DNA of 38,547 nucleotides from Folioceros fuciformis (taxonomy: Eukaryota > Anthocerotophyta > Anthocerotopsida > Anthocerotales). A model generated the notes under the pieces. That model saw only the letters and a list, made by a program, of their open reading frames with translations, was not told the origin of the DNA and searched no databases. Position 1 is the first letter of the stretch; every line of letters starts with the position of its first letter. The position numbers and the translations under genes are program-made. Location of the stretch: assembly GCA_049999805.1 (NCBI GenBank), contig JBNGIO010006333.1:1-38547 (forward strand). The letters run 5' to 3'. Shown piece by piece: positions 1 through 11,221 of the stretch.

Positions 1-1441
1 GTACAACTCAAGTTCCCTACTTGGTCCCATACATCCGCACCTGCCCTGTTGTTCTCAGCATATCTTTTATCCTCCTTTCTTAAATGTAGGAGGATCTGCA
101 CTTGATCTGCTTTTACATAATTTATTTGGGGAGGAGGAAGATTGAGGAACAATATCCATGAAAAAACTAATCTTAAAAAGAATAATCAAAGATGAATGGA
201 ATGCCTGAAGCTTCATCAAGCTTGGGGCCTTGGTTAAGCCGAGAGAGCCACGACTGCGACTGGATAAAAAAGTCGTCCAAGGGGACTTCTTGAACACTCG
301 CGGGCTGGGCTGGGCTGGGCTGGGCTGGCTGGTGCCTTCAAATGGGCAGTTAAAGGATCCTTATCCGAAATGCAGGCCGAACGCAACGTTCTATGTCGGG
401 TGATGTGTGTCTACGTATTAAGGCTTGCTGTACGTTAAACAGGGATTGTAACAGACCGGAGCTCACCTAACCCAACAACAAACGGACAAGAAGCACTGAC
501 AACGGGCTGACACTGGCACGCCTCTGTCGCCCACCACCCGCTGCTCTCCTCGGCTGCCCATCTGCAGAGCTGTATAATAACTCGCACAAATGCGTAGAAT
601 AGTGGCTTGCCTCCCACCGATTCCCTCCCTTGCTCTGCAATTGGCCCTGCCACATCCTTTTACCATCATTCGCCCACTCGGCCTCTTCTCCTTCACCGAT
701 GTGCAGTGTGGCAACTGCAGGACCGGGTCGATAGCTTTCGTGGCCGCTCCTTCCTCCCGTCTTCGTTGTTTTGTCTCCTCCACCCCCTCTCGCGGCCCTT
801 CCAACACCTTGCTTGCCCTTCGTCTGCAGAAATCGTCCAATTTGGTGAGAGTCGGAGGCGCTCAATGACCTTGCCTTGCCCGTCTTAGATCTAGGGGGCT
901 GTCGTTCTGTTGTTGCCTACCTCTTTCTCTACTGCTCTTTCCGAAGGGAAGCCAGCAGCCCAGCTGCTGCTCGCGTTGGAATTAGGATCCCTACCTTTTC
1001 TGCCATGCGCCTAAATTTCTAGTCCGTGTAGCATTGCTGGAGCTTCGGTGGCTCGGTGCCGGTGGAAGTCCCTTCGACCGTGCGTGTTCAAGGGCCCGCA
1101 ACTCGCGTCGCCACGGACGTGTGGGCACTGTGGAGGTTCCGGAAGACTAGGTGTCCACCTCCTTGGTCCTCGGCACTGTTCGGCTGCTGGCCGTCCGAGA
1201 CTGGTCACTGGGAGCTGGGATTCGGGTTCATCACGTATACGTGAAAGTCCTGTATGCCAGCCAAGAATGTGAAGCAGGTTGCAGTGCATGTCGGGTTCTG
1301 AGAGAAGGCTGCCACAATCTAGATTATTACTGTGGAGCAGGATCCAGCTGGAGGGACTGGGCTCCCGCAAGATGCTTCAGGAGTAGGTTCCTCTACATGT
1401 AGGGAACCACTTTCGGAAGTTCCTTGCATGCAAGAGAGATC
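1..1441. other. Left spacer and probable leader of the receptor kinase gene; no gene recognised
   Basis: No reading frame here resembles a known protein. Several short overlapping frames at 435-890 on both strands are what GC-rich DNA produces by chance. A TATAATAA stretch at 573-580 could be a core promoter for the receptor kinase gene starting at 1442, but the distance of over 800 bases would then require a long or spliced 5' leader, which I cannot confirm. The only clear structure is the pentamer repeat at 302-329. Confidence 0.5.
302..329. repeat. (GGGCT)n pentanucleotide microsatellite
   Basis: About five tandem copies of GGGCT, ending in a degenerate GGCTGG. Similar GGSCT/CCAAG pentamers recur at 11996-12018, 13446-13462 and 15474-15498, so this repeat type is common in the gene-rich half of the window. 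Confidence 0.9.
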
Positions 1442-4339
1442 ATGTTGCATCATTACTGTGCACGAACCAATCAAGAAGTCATTCACGTTGTGCTGTTTGT
1501 CGCCGCCCTCTTTCTGAGTTTGCTAAGTTTGGCGTCTTCCCTCCGAATCCCACTCGGCATCTCGTGGAGAAATAATGGCACTCTGCCGACGGCTGTGGGA
1601 GAGCTGGACGGCAAATATCGTGTTGTCAATACAGATGGGTCCCTTAACTATACGCTTGGATTTGTGGCCACCCTTCCCCCAGACTACTCCAGATTCACGT
1701 TCTCAGTGCTTGCGTTACAAAATTACTCCAGGCATCATCGAATTGTTCAGGGAACGGCTAGCGTCATCTGGTCGGCCAATAGAGACCTGCTCGTAGGGGA
1801 CGGTGCATTATTGCAGTTGGGACTGGATGGTAACCTTGTTCTCCATGATTTTGATGGACGACAAGCTTGGGCTTCAAATACCGGTAAGGATTTTCATGGT
1901 TAGGGTTTTAGAAGAAGGGGTTTCAGGTGCCATGTTTTGCAATGATCTTTCCTCTGCGATTGAAGTTCTGGGATAATGCGCACTGAAGCATGACTTGTTG
2001 GCTTGCCTTGTGTCACATCGCCATCAGCTCGACAAGGTGTGACTGGGATGGAGCTGCTTCCCTCTGGGAACTTGGTTTTGACCTCACGCCATGGTATAGT
2101 ATGGCAGAGCTTTGATCTGCCTACAGATGTTTTAATGCCTGGACAGAGCCTCTCAGTGGGATCCCGTTTGGTCAGTAGTGTGTCGCCCTCTGATAGGTCC
2201 CCAGGCAAGTACTCACTGGTGATTGATCCTGACGGTGTCTACCTATATGCAAGCAGCCCATTCGACGGATTGCAGCCATATTTTGGTCCTGGTTTCGGTG
2301 GGAGGCCAGGCGTTTTGCGCTTCTTCACTGGTATCAACGTGAGTAGGAGCCAGTACCTCCTACCGGGTGGCTCTGACTGCTTCAGCCTGATCGACATTGG
2401 TGCTGTTTACTCTCAAAATAACTCCTTGGTGCTACGTGAGCACTGGAATGTGTCTCGCTGTAACATCTCCCATCTTACTTTGGATACCCGTGCTGCGTTG
2501 AGTCTTGATTCATTTGGTGCTCCCTTCGTTCCATGTATTGCACCTGTTATTGGGTGCTATCTCAAGCTAGACCCTGATGGAGATTTACGTCAGTACGAAC
2601 CCCGAGTGAGTAGAACAGGTATGACATGGAATTCCCCGGCTGGTAGTGACTTGCTCAGTGCTGCTGTAAATGATTCTAGCTGTTTGCTCCCAGACCAATG
2701 TGGGCCTTACGGAGTGTGCTCAGCTGGGGCTTGCAGCTGTCCTCACAATAGTTCATTTTCTCCAGATAGTTTGTTTCGATTCGTTAACCCTTCAGTGCCC
2801 CAATCGGGATGTACCCTATCAAGGCCGCTGGGTGACTGTAGCATGTCTAATCAGCAGACACTTCTAGAAGTGAATGGAGTCGCCTATTTCACAGTCGGAA
2901 ACAGCCACTTCACAGGACGTAGAGACAGGAATGTGACTATGGAGTTCTGCAAGCAAACCTGTCTGCAGAATTGCTCCTGCCGGGCCGTCTTCGTCACAAC
3001 TCAAGCTTACAGCTCTTCGAGAATTGGTGGGGAAACTAGCTGCTACTACACTCCCGAGCTTGCTTATGGTTTGAAAAATATCTCCTCTGAAGGAAATCAG
3101 TCAGTGCTTTTCAGTGCTTTCTTCAAAGTCCATGCTCCTGTTATTCTGTCGCAAGTGAGCCCTCCAGCTGGACTGGGTTCATCTCATCGTACAGTTACAA
3201 AACTCGCAGGCGTCATTTCCAGTGGGGTTTTTGTTCTTCTCATTCTCGTTTTTGTTCTGGCTCTTTACCTTTTCCACAAAAGGAGATTGAGGCTCTACAA
3301 AGCATCCAAAGAGGCTATGCTTTTGGCNNNNNNNNNNNNNNNNNNNNNNNNNNNNNNNNNNNNNNNNNNNNNNNNNNNNNNNNNNNNNNNNNNNNNNNNN
3401 NNNNNNNNNNNNNNNNNNNNNNNNNNNGTCCGGCTTCGAGGTTTCTGTCAGGAAGGCGTTCGCTTGCTGCTAGTCTATGAACTGGTTCCAAATGGTTCTC
3501 TTGATTCTTGGCTGTTTTGGAGACACCATGAAGTTGCTGTCCTGGATCATCTGGACAGCACCTCTGAGCAAAGGGAGGCTACGCAGGTGAAACTAGTCCC
3601 TGTTTTACCTTGGAATGTGCGTTTCAACATCTGTTTGGGCATTGCCCGTGGGCTGCTTCACCTTCATGAGGGTTGTGGTGAGCAAATTCTTCATCTCGAT
3701 ATCAGATCAGAAAATGTTTTGCTGGAAGTGGATTTTACTCCAAAAGTATCAGGTTTTGGCCTCTCTAGCTTGAAGGGTGAGCGTTCATGCGGCAGCATTT
3801 CGAGTCGGAAAGGGGGAGCCTACCAGGCTCCTGAGCTCCTCCTTCATGCAGCGGCAACAGCTGCCATGGATGTGTACAGCTATGGCATGGTTCTTCTGGA
3901 GATCATCAGTGGACGGCGAAACCTGGAAGTTGCATTCGATTCTAGCAAGGCATTCTTCCCTTCGTGGGCATTTGAGCAAGTTGAACTCGACAAACACATG
4001 GACCTGGTTGACGCCAGGCTGGAAGGTCTATTCGATCATTACCAGGCTGAGAAACTTATTCACATTGCTCTGTGGTGCATACAGGAGAGTCCAAAACTGA
4101 GGCCCCGGATGAGGTTCGTGTTGGAAATGCTTGAAGGCCAGGAGAAAATTCCAAAGGCACCTTCCTCTTTACATGTGGCCCTTCAGAACCCAGGGGAGCT
4201 CTTCGATGAGCTGGGTTCAGGGTTCAGCATGGAGAAACTGGACATAGCAAATTTTGATCAAAACTCAGACGTCTATGATCACGAGCTTGAGCTGTCTGAC
4301 GTAGAACTTCTGATGAGTCGGGATAGGAGTGACGACTGA
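1442..4339 (+). CDS. G-type lectin S-receptor-like serine/threonine kinase (SD2-like), probable pseudokinase, interrupted by assembly gap
   Basis: Model: join(1442..1883, 2028..3327, gap, 3428..4339). The upstream in-frame codon is TTG, so I start at ATG 1442, which gives a signal peptide (VVLFVAALFLSLLSLASS). Then come a B-lectin domain split by a phase-1 intron (donor 1884, acceptor CAG ending 2027), an S-locus glycoprotein region, an EGF-like Cys cluster (about 2680-2750), a PAN/apple domain (about 2940-3060) and one membrane helix (about 3200-3275) followed by KRRLRLYK. The kinase part keeps VRLRGFC, the hinge, HLD in the catalytic loop, APE and DVYSYGMVLLEIISGRRN. The P-loop, VAxK lysine and helix-C glutamate fall in the gap. 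DFG reads GFG (GGT at about 3751-3753), so the metal-binding Asp is missing, and DIKPEN reads DIRSEN. The family consists of plasma-membrane receptors. Either a signalling-competent pseudokinase or a decaying gene is possible. Confidence 0.88.
3328..3427. other. Assembly gap, exactly 100 N
   Basis: The run of 100 N is the customary placeholder for a gap of unknown length. It falls between the juxtamembrane segment and the kinase subdomain containing VRLRGFC. In related SD2 kinases that interval is about 75 residues (over 220 bases), so the true gap is probably larger than shown and may include an intron. The reading frame continuing across it is fortuitous. Confidence 0.97.
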
Positions 4340-5844
4340 TGGCCCATAAGGTGCTATCAAGTGGAACGTAAAGTGTGTGAATGCTCTCCATAGGTTGACG
4401 CAGGTGTTAGTGTTGCTAATCGTGAATGGGTGCACCATGGATGTCTGAGAATGTACATTACTAGCTGATGTCAGGGATAGAGAAAGCTGTATTTTATCTT
4501 CTTGTCACATTATTGACAGATGAATCCTCCTGGACGGTGCAACTATCCCAGTGCTGGTCTACCTGGCGCTGGAGGTCATCGTCGGATCGGAGACGTCAGA
4601 GTCCTTAGTTGACCGACTGCGTGACTTTCCGAAACTGTGAGGGGGATTACAGACCTTGTCTCCTGGCAGTAAGGTGGGTGGGAGTGTTTTCTTTTGGACG
4701 AACAGATGCAGAGGTTGAAAAAAAAAAAAAAAAAAGGAGTAAACCCCGCCCCCATCTCTACGCTGTTGACCATGTAGACAGAGGAGCACTTCCTTGTCGG
4801 CAAGCGTGCCTACAGGCAGTGATGCCAGCGTTTCTCTGGAAGCCACTAGTCAATGATTTTCCTGGCGGTGCCGGTTTCGTGCTTTGCTTTGCTGAATGGT
4901 CTGCATCCCCTTAATAATGGCCGGCCCCTTTGGCTGGAAGTGCTGCTTGGGCCCACTGCCTGCCCAAGGGGGTGTAGGCTGTTCTGGGGTGGATATGGCA
5001 TGCAGTACACAGTGGGGCCGAGACGTCAGAGTTTGGTGTCATGGAAATGCGACGAAGCCATTTCCATGAGGCTGTGGAGACGGCATGTCGTCTCCTGCTG
5101 CTTGTTGGAGAAGCTGTCAAACTGAGCTCCGGTATTGTATCCTGCTGACCTTTGGACCCATTTATCTGAGATGACCGCGGTGAGTGTAACGTACCTAGCC
5201 CACCACCACCCTTGCACCAGAGTCATCAATTTGCCCATATTTTGCAGGAACCCGGGATCGATCTTGACAACTGAAAGCGCAATTGCGTGTGGCCCTCCGG
5301 ACTCTCTGTGTCCCGCCAATCAAATCCTTATCATGCGTGGTATTATTTGCGTTTTGATGACAATCAGGATGGACAGGTCGCAGCGTCCTTCACAAGCCTA
5401 GGTACAGTACAATAATGCCGGATGCTTGATTAATCTCGGTAAGGTAGGCACAGCCAGCGCCGGTGCAGTCTTGAATCATGGGACCCAGCAACGTCCGGGC
5501 TAGGGTGGGTACCTGCTAGAACCAGACCTGGTGGAACGTTCGCATTGGGGAGGAGTGGGAAGGGAAGGGTCGGGTGTTTTGGTACGTCTGAAGAAACGTC
5601 CACTTCCTTACTTGGACAAGTAGGTTGGGACAAGGGACCATGTCTTGATCCACGTGCCCCCAGGGGTTCTGTCCTTCCCCATCCTCTGCTCTGCCTTCTG
5701 CCCTCTGCCCTGCTCTGCACTGTCTCTGCTGCATGGGAAGGCTCAACCGCCAGCTAGCATTCCAGTACGTTGCCACTCCCTCTTTCTTCTCACAGCCAGC
5801 TACTCTTCCCCCCCGATCCTTCCCCCTGAATCTGATGGGAGGAT
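4340..5844. other. Spacer between receptor kinase and STIG1-like gene
   Basis: No supported gene. It holds the 3' flank of the kinase gene, an A18 tract at 4718-4735 and a pyrimidine-rich stretch at about 5680-5830 just before the TATA box of the next gene. The short overlapping frames have no recognisable content. Confidence 0.6.
4718..4735 (+). repeat. A18 homopolymer
   Basis: Eighteen consecutive A about 380 bases after the receptor kinase stop. No AATAAA signal and no flanking duplication were seen, so I record it only as a simple repeat. Confidence 0.95.
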
Positions 5845-5851
5845 TATATAT
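5845..5851 (+). promoter_or_regulatory. TATA box of STIG1-like gene
   Basis: TATATAT lies 115 bases upstream of the chosen ATG at 5966, after a pyrimidine-rich stretch. The spacing fits a core promoter with an 80-90 base 5' leader. Confidence 0.55.
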
Positions 5852-5965
5852 GGGGCTCCCAATGTCATCGCAGAGACACTCACCAGCCCGCGTACGAACA
5901 TATCATCTTCCTCACTCGCAGCAATTGTGCTTCAGGTTCGGACGGCATTCTTCCTCCTCACTGTG

Positions 5966-6593
5966 ATGGCTCGATCTTCGTGGCCCAAAGGCATGCTGCT
6001 CCTGCTTTCCGTCGTTCTGTCATCTTGTTTAGTATCGGCGGAAGTTACCGATCGAGTCAGGAGTCTTCCGTCGCCTCCAAAGTACCATCACCACCCGCCA
6101 CCGCCTTCTCCTTCTCCGGTACGTGAATTTCAGCGGTGCCATCCGGGATTGAACCATGGCCAAGCTCGCCAACATTGACGCATTCCAGAGGTTTGATGAA
6201 GTTCCAAAAGCTAATACAGTCCCGTTAACCCGTTGAATGCAGTGTCCCAGAGGCGAGCGGTTATGTGGAGGGAGCTGCACCAACGTGACCATCGATGAGA
6301 CAAATTGTGGAGCTTGCGGAAACCAGTGCGCTGCCACGTTCAACCCATACGGCGCGTGCTGCGGAGGGAAATGCGTAGACTTCGGGTACGACAATCACAA
6401 CTGCGGGGCTTGCCAACGTTCTTGCGGCAAGAATAGCAGCTGCTGCTCCCAGGCATGCGTCGATACGCAGACAGATTTGCTGAATTGCGGCACCTGTGGC
6501 AACTTCTGTCCCACTACTTACTGCTGCAATGGCAAATGCACCGATCAGAAAACCGACTCGGAGCGGTGTGGCTGTGATCCCTTCTGTCCTTGA
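5966..6593 (+). CDS. STIG1-like cysteine-rich secreted peptide
   Basis: Model: join(5966..6118, 6243..6593), 167 aa. Exon 1 encodes a signal peptide (about residues 8-25, MLLLLSVVLSSCLVSA) and a short His/Pro linker (HHHPPPPSPSP). It ends at a GTACGT donor in phase 0; exon 2 begins after TGCAG at 6242. The mature part is a Stig1-type domain built on a repeated pattern: CGGSC, about five residues, D, three residues, NCGxCGxxC. It recurs as CCGGKC...NCGACQRSC, CCSQAC...NCGTCGNFC and CCNGKC...RCGCDPFC. Stig1 proteins act in the apoplast; characterised members regulate stigma exudate, pollen tube growth or oxidative tolerance, and orthologues in seed-free plants are poorly known. Secretion is well supported; the exact role is not. 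Confidence 0.9.
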
Positions 6594-8197
6594 CAAGGTC
6601 TGGGTGTGGGCTGCCGGTGCCAACCTGCATTTACGGGGTAGGTTGGTTCGTATGATTCAGGAGGGGATGAGGTAGCATCTCGCTGCGCCAACCTTCCGAT
6701 TTAGCTCCTGGATGGAGGGTGTGAATTTGGCATGTACATATCGGTGCTCTTTGGTTGTTGCCTCTCGAAGAGAGCCGACGTCATTGATGCACAGAATGAC
6801 TTAGCGCGGTGTTCTGTAAGGAAACCATGAGGTCCGCAAGCAGACCTGGTGGATGTTTTGCTGTCCTGCACTTCGGGCTGTGGTTTGCAGTAATCCCGCT
6901 GTCAGGCAAGGAACGAGTGGAATTTGAACTCCAGGGTGTTTTTCAGAGGCCGTTGCCGCCATTCCTGGTCCCGAGACAGCGGCCCTTCCCCAAGTCGTTC
7001 CACAGACGGAAGCCCCAGGCCTACAGTCATTGCCGCTTTCCAACGAAAAACGCGTGCGTGCAGAGGAGGATTCTGCGCGGGCCATGCGGCTTCTGCTACC
7101 AGGACCCTCCACTCTCGTACAGATTCCACTGTCCCGTAACTCTGCGCCTCACCCAGATAGCGGAACAGTTCCATCCCTCTCCAGTGCAACCACTAGTCTG
7201 CATGTCCTTCTCACTTGTGCAGACGATGCTGAAAAGTGGTGGTCCACAGCCTCAGGCTGACCAGGCCCGTTTCTGGTGCTCCTGAGTCTTGCCGCTGTGG
7301 CAATTTGCCTTCGGCGCAGACTGGCCTGTTGTGCCGTGCTCCAACGAACTCTACACTTTGTGCGGTGGAACCATCCAATGTGTATACAAGAAAATACATG
7401 TGGACGGAAAGGCTGCTTGCTTCCCACCGCAAACCGATGCAGTCCATGGTTTTAAAAGACAATGCATCCGTTCAGCTTGGAACCTGAGGCAACAACGCTT
7501 GGAGTGGTTTTGACGGCATTAGTCACGGCTTCTTACCTCGTTCCTCTTGTGGCTCACTCTGCCCCTCTCGCAGTAGCAAATGTCCTAGATTTGGTGGACG
7601 AGGGAGGATCGCCTTGGATCCAGTCGTGGATTGTTTGTTCCAGGCATATCTAGGTACACACGTACAATGTCGGTGTTACAGCAGTCGTTTTATGCACGAG
7701 AAAAACACACCAGTCACTCGTATTGTGGCCGTATGGCATTAATGTAAGCACGAATGTTATGACATTCTCGTGCCTCCAAACGTGGCGGAACGGAGGGGCC
7801 GTAGGGCGTCATTTTTGAGGGGCCATAAACGTTGGTTGATATACACAAGAGGGAGGCTGGCCGGACAGGTTTTCTTCATTGACCTGGGGGAGACGTAGGG
7901 AAGGTGAGGCGATGCCGCGGTGAGAGCGTCCTCCCTGCCCTGGCTGCCCGCTGCCTACGAGTGCCTGCGGCAAGTTTAACTGAGGACGGCTTGCCGGCCA
8001 GCTGTTGTCCACATGATAGCACACAAAGATGGTCGATCGACGAGTAGCATTCTGAGGCTTCGGTTTAAAGTGGAGTTTCCGTCGGCAGCTGGGCCGCCAG
8101 TAACCGGCGGGGTCCGATTCTGCGGGCTCGTAAAGGTGGTCGGCGGAAGTTGCTCTTCCTGCTGCTGCTGCAGCAACGTTGTGTGTTGTGCTCGAAA
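6594..8197. other. Spacer between STIG1-like gene and first GT92 gene
   Basis: No gene recognised. Frames of 60-160 codons at 6800-7515 on both strands overlap one another and show no motif, signal peptide or splice-supported continuation. The last ~200 bases before 8198 are the presumed leader of the GT92 gene and contain a CTG-rich stretch at 8158-8172. Confidence 0.55.
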
Positions 8198-10176
8198 ATG
8201 ACGAGCAGCAAGATGCAGCTTGCGGTGCGGGTCACGGTCCTGGTTGCAGCCCTGCAGGTGTCGGCAGCCTTCTTCGGGCTGTACCACGAGCACCATCTGC
8301 TGTCGTGCACCAGTGCAATCGCGTCCGTGCTCCTGAGATTCAAATTGCCCCAGCCCAATTCGCTTCTTGGAGAGGAATTGTTGTTGGGCGATTCCAATAT
8401 CGCAGCTCCCGAATTGAAGCTTCCTGAACAGAGGCAGCTGACCCCCTTGGGCCAGCCGCATTACCAGTTCGTGCGCTACAGCGCCTACAGGTGAACCATT
8501 TCCCGTCTGCTGCCGCTGCCGCTGCTGCTACGTACAGGCAAACCGTGCTCTTCTGCGGTCACTGAGCGATTCCACTCCGGGCGTTTTGCAGGGAATCCCT
8601 CGTATCCTTCTTTGTCATCGGACTGTCTTCGCGCATTACTCGTGATTATGACAAGCCAGTCTACGATTGCATTTGGCGTGCTGGGGATGTGTCATATCAG
8701 GGTTCAGATGTCACGACCGCCGCCAAGCTGCACTATGTCAAGTACGACGAGCACGATGTTGCCTACGGCGTGCTGGTGGTGGAGTGCAGGTTCCGGAAAC
8801 AGGTGGGAGCTGATGCTCTCGGAGGCCGGCTCTATCTTTCTGTGTTCTCCGGGCCTCCTAAAGGAGCGGTACGCAGTAAATATGTGTGGCCAAGCATTGT
8901 CCAACAGTATAGAGAATTCTTGAACCTAGCTGCAGTATATTCTTACCCCCGTGCTTGGAATGGTAAACTGCACAGGTTCAGGAGGCCATGGTACTGCAAG
9001 AAGGGGCGAATAGCAGCTTTGCTGGTCAGGCAGCAGGGCCTCCTCCGTTAAACTATTCTTTCTGCAGCGCCCCGATTGCAGGAAATGTGAGCCATGAGCT
9101 GCTGCAGCAGTGGCTCACGTACCACCTCTACCTCATGGAGGGCAAGGCTCATTTTTTCTTCTACAATGTGGGCGGTCTCGCAAAGGAGGGGCTCAAGCTC
9201 TTGGAGCCGTTTATTTCAGCAGGGTTTTTGACGATCACCAACTTCGCTGATGAGTTTGTGTATCCATCTTGGTACCATGCCCAGGTTGGTATCACTCTTG
9301 TACACCTCGTCCTTTTTGAATTGCCTAGCGGGACTGTCGACATTGCATGCGCTGTTTATGCATGCACACTGGTATCGAGTGTGTTCCATGGGCGTGCCCG
9401 CAGGTGCTGTTCATTAACGACTGCCTGCATCGAAGTCGCTTCCTTGCGAATTGGGCTGTCTTCTTCGACTTCGACGAGTTCATCTTCTTGCAACCACCCC
9501 TCACACTGGCGGGTATTTTCGAAAACCTTCCTGGGAATGCAACAGGCGTTACCTTGGGAAGCTGGCCAGTGGGAACATCTCACTGCAGGCCTGCAAAGAA
9601 TTCTGATGAATGGCCGGTCCAGCGCATGGTTTTCAAGAAACAGCCGGGGCCCGAATGCAAGTAAGCTGGCTGACCCCAACCTGTTCAAGAATTGAAGTGT
9701 CTCCAGGGTTCAAATGTACATCATGGTCGTGAAGTAGATGCTCTCCATTTCTTGAACAGGACAACTCAGGCAGATGGCTCATGGCTGATTTCGTCCACGT
9801 GATTTGTTTGGACAGGAAACCCGAAGACTTCTCAGTGTGGTTGTGTCCCAGACTTTGGGGCCGTCGCAAAGTGATCTTAGATCCTCTGAAGGTTACAGCA
9901 GCGGCTGTCCACCACGCTGTCAGGCCAATCAATGCCGAGGTTCATCTGAATGCTTCCGTGGTGAGACTGGATCACTTCCGAGGAGCTCTTTCCAAGAGAT
10001 TACCTGTATGCGTTGATACTTGGAACGTCTCCAGCTTTCCGGACCAGCACAGGAACCCGAAGTATTCCAAGCTGTACGTGGAGCCTGACGAGACCCTCTC
10101 AGAAGCCATGGCTGATGCTAGGATTTATGTGCCAGAACGTTATCTGAAGTCATCATCGGTGAATCGGCTGAGTTGA
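8198..10176 (+). CDS. Glycosyltransferase family 92 protein, paralogue A (GALS-like)
   Basis: Model: join(8198..8490, 8592..8868, 8976..9284, 9404..9660, 9816..10176), 498 aa, intron phases 2, 0, 0, 2. All introns are GT-AG and every junction is supported by the two paralogues downstream. Exon 1 gives a short cytosolic tail and one membrane anchor (about residues 7-26) ending FFGLY, typical of a Golgi type II enzyme. Exon 2 is a beta-rich stem that may correspond to the CBM95-like region of plant GALS enzymes. Exons 3-5 form the GT-A catalytic part: LTYHLYLMEGKAHFFFYNVGG, PSWYHAQ, FINDCLHR, and the DxD-type metal site DFDEF at residues 315-319, then GRRK and LDHFRG. GT92 plant enzymes include beta-1,4-galactan synthases; donor and acceptor here are inferred from the family only. 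The gene converges with paralogue B. Confidence 0.92.
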
Positions 10177-11221
10177 CGTTCCTCCACGAACGGCTTCCAG
10201 GTAGCTTGAAAGAGAGGCTGCACAGCCTTAGCTTCCTCACGAGGCAGGCCTCGCGACCCAGGACTTCCAGAGCAAGTTCTGGGCCGGGCAGCCTGTCTCA
10301 GTGAGTATCATGCCCACCCAAGCGCGTGATGCCCCACTCCCCTACCTTGCCATTGTCCATAGTGAAGTGAGGTGCCCGTGGTGGAATCGGCGCAGGCCAC
10401 CACCTGTTGGACAGACGACACTTCAGTAGGGAGTATACGCATACCCATTTATGGGCACTCCTGTCCAGTAATGCCTTTTATGTGCTGGAAAATGCAGCAT
10501 ATACGCATTTAATGCTGATGGACAAGTGTCTGGCATGCAAGTAGGTAGCAAGCCCAGTTTTAAGGGCTAACGGCGTGGTTCACATTGGCTCCATCTGCAG
10601 TGACGGAAGAGTTGAATAGAGGAATTGGCAGGATCAGTGAGACAAACACGGAACCCCAGAGAGAGTGTGTGAATGTGTGCAGAAAGCGGATCTCCTAGAA
10701 AGCATGCGATTTCGCGTTCCGGGTAACGTGGTGGAGGGATGATTTCGCTGCTCTTGGCAATTGCAGTGCCGTCAAGCTTCTTCCTCCCTTGAAAGGCACC
10801 TGTTCCACGCCTGGGGCGCATTCACGTTTATGCGACTCGATGCAGCAACTTGCGCAAGGAGGGAAACGCTAGAGAGCATGCTCGTAGCCAGGTCCCTGTG
10901 GCGGTGATAACTGCCATTATGAGGAGCCCGGCCGATGTACAGAAGACTGACGGCGACTGGAACTCGGTCGTTTTGTAGGAATATGAATTTGTTTGACCGA
11001 GACAATCCATCCCGCACCTGCTATCGTTCCCTTGACCATGGTTGCCGCCTGGTGCACTGTCCTGTAGTACAGTGCTACATGCTTTCGGCAGGTGCTGTTG
11101 GCATCTGATAGAATCTTGAGTTGTGTCTCTGTCTCCCATAATTTTATCCCTCAGCACAAACGGCAAGAACTCATCTTGGCAGGTCGCCTCCACAAATAAC
11201 AGGGATTGGTTGAAGGGCAGG
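10177..11221. other. Spacer between convergent GT92 genes A and B
   Basis: This is the shared 3' flank of two tail-to-tail genes. I see no coding region; the minus-strand frames at 10567-11235 are featureless. No clear polyadenylation signal or repeat array was found. Confidence 0.6.

Noticed and set aside
590-868. 92-codon plus-strand frame ending near a possible GTGAGA donor
   Set aside because: Could be a transit-peptide-like first exon, but no downstream exon joins it in frame with a recognisable product; TATAATAA only 10 bases before the ATG is too close.
4718-4735. A18 tract as the tail of a retroposed gene
   Set aside because: The upstream receptor kinase has an intron, lies 380 bases away, and no target duplication is visible.
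6809-7515. Frames up to 158 codons after the STIG1-like gene
   Set aside because: Overlapping on both strands, no motif and no splice-linked continuation.
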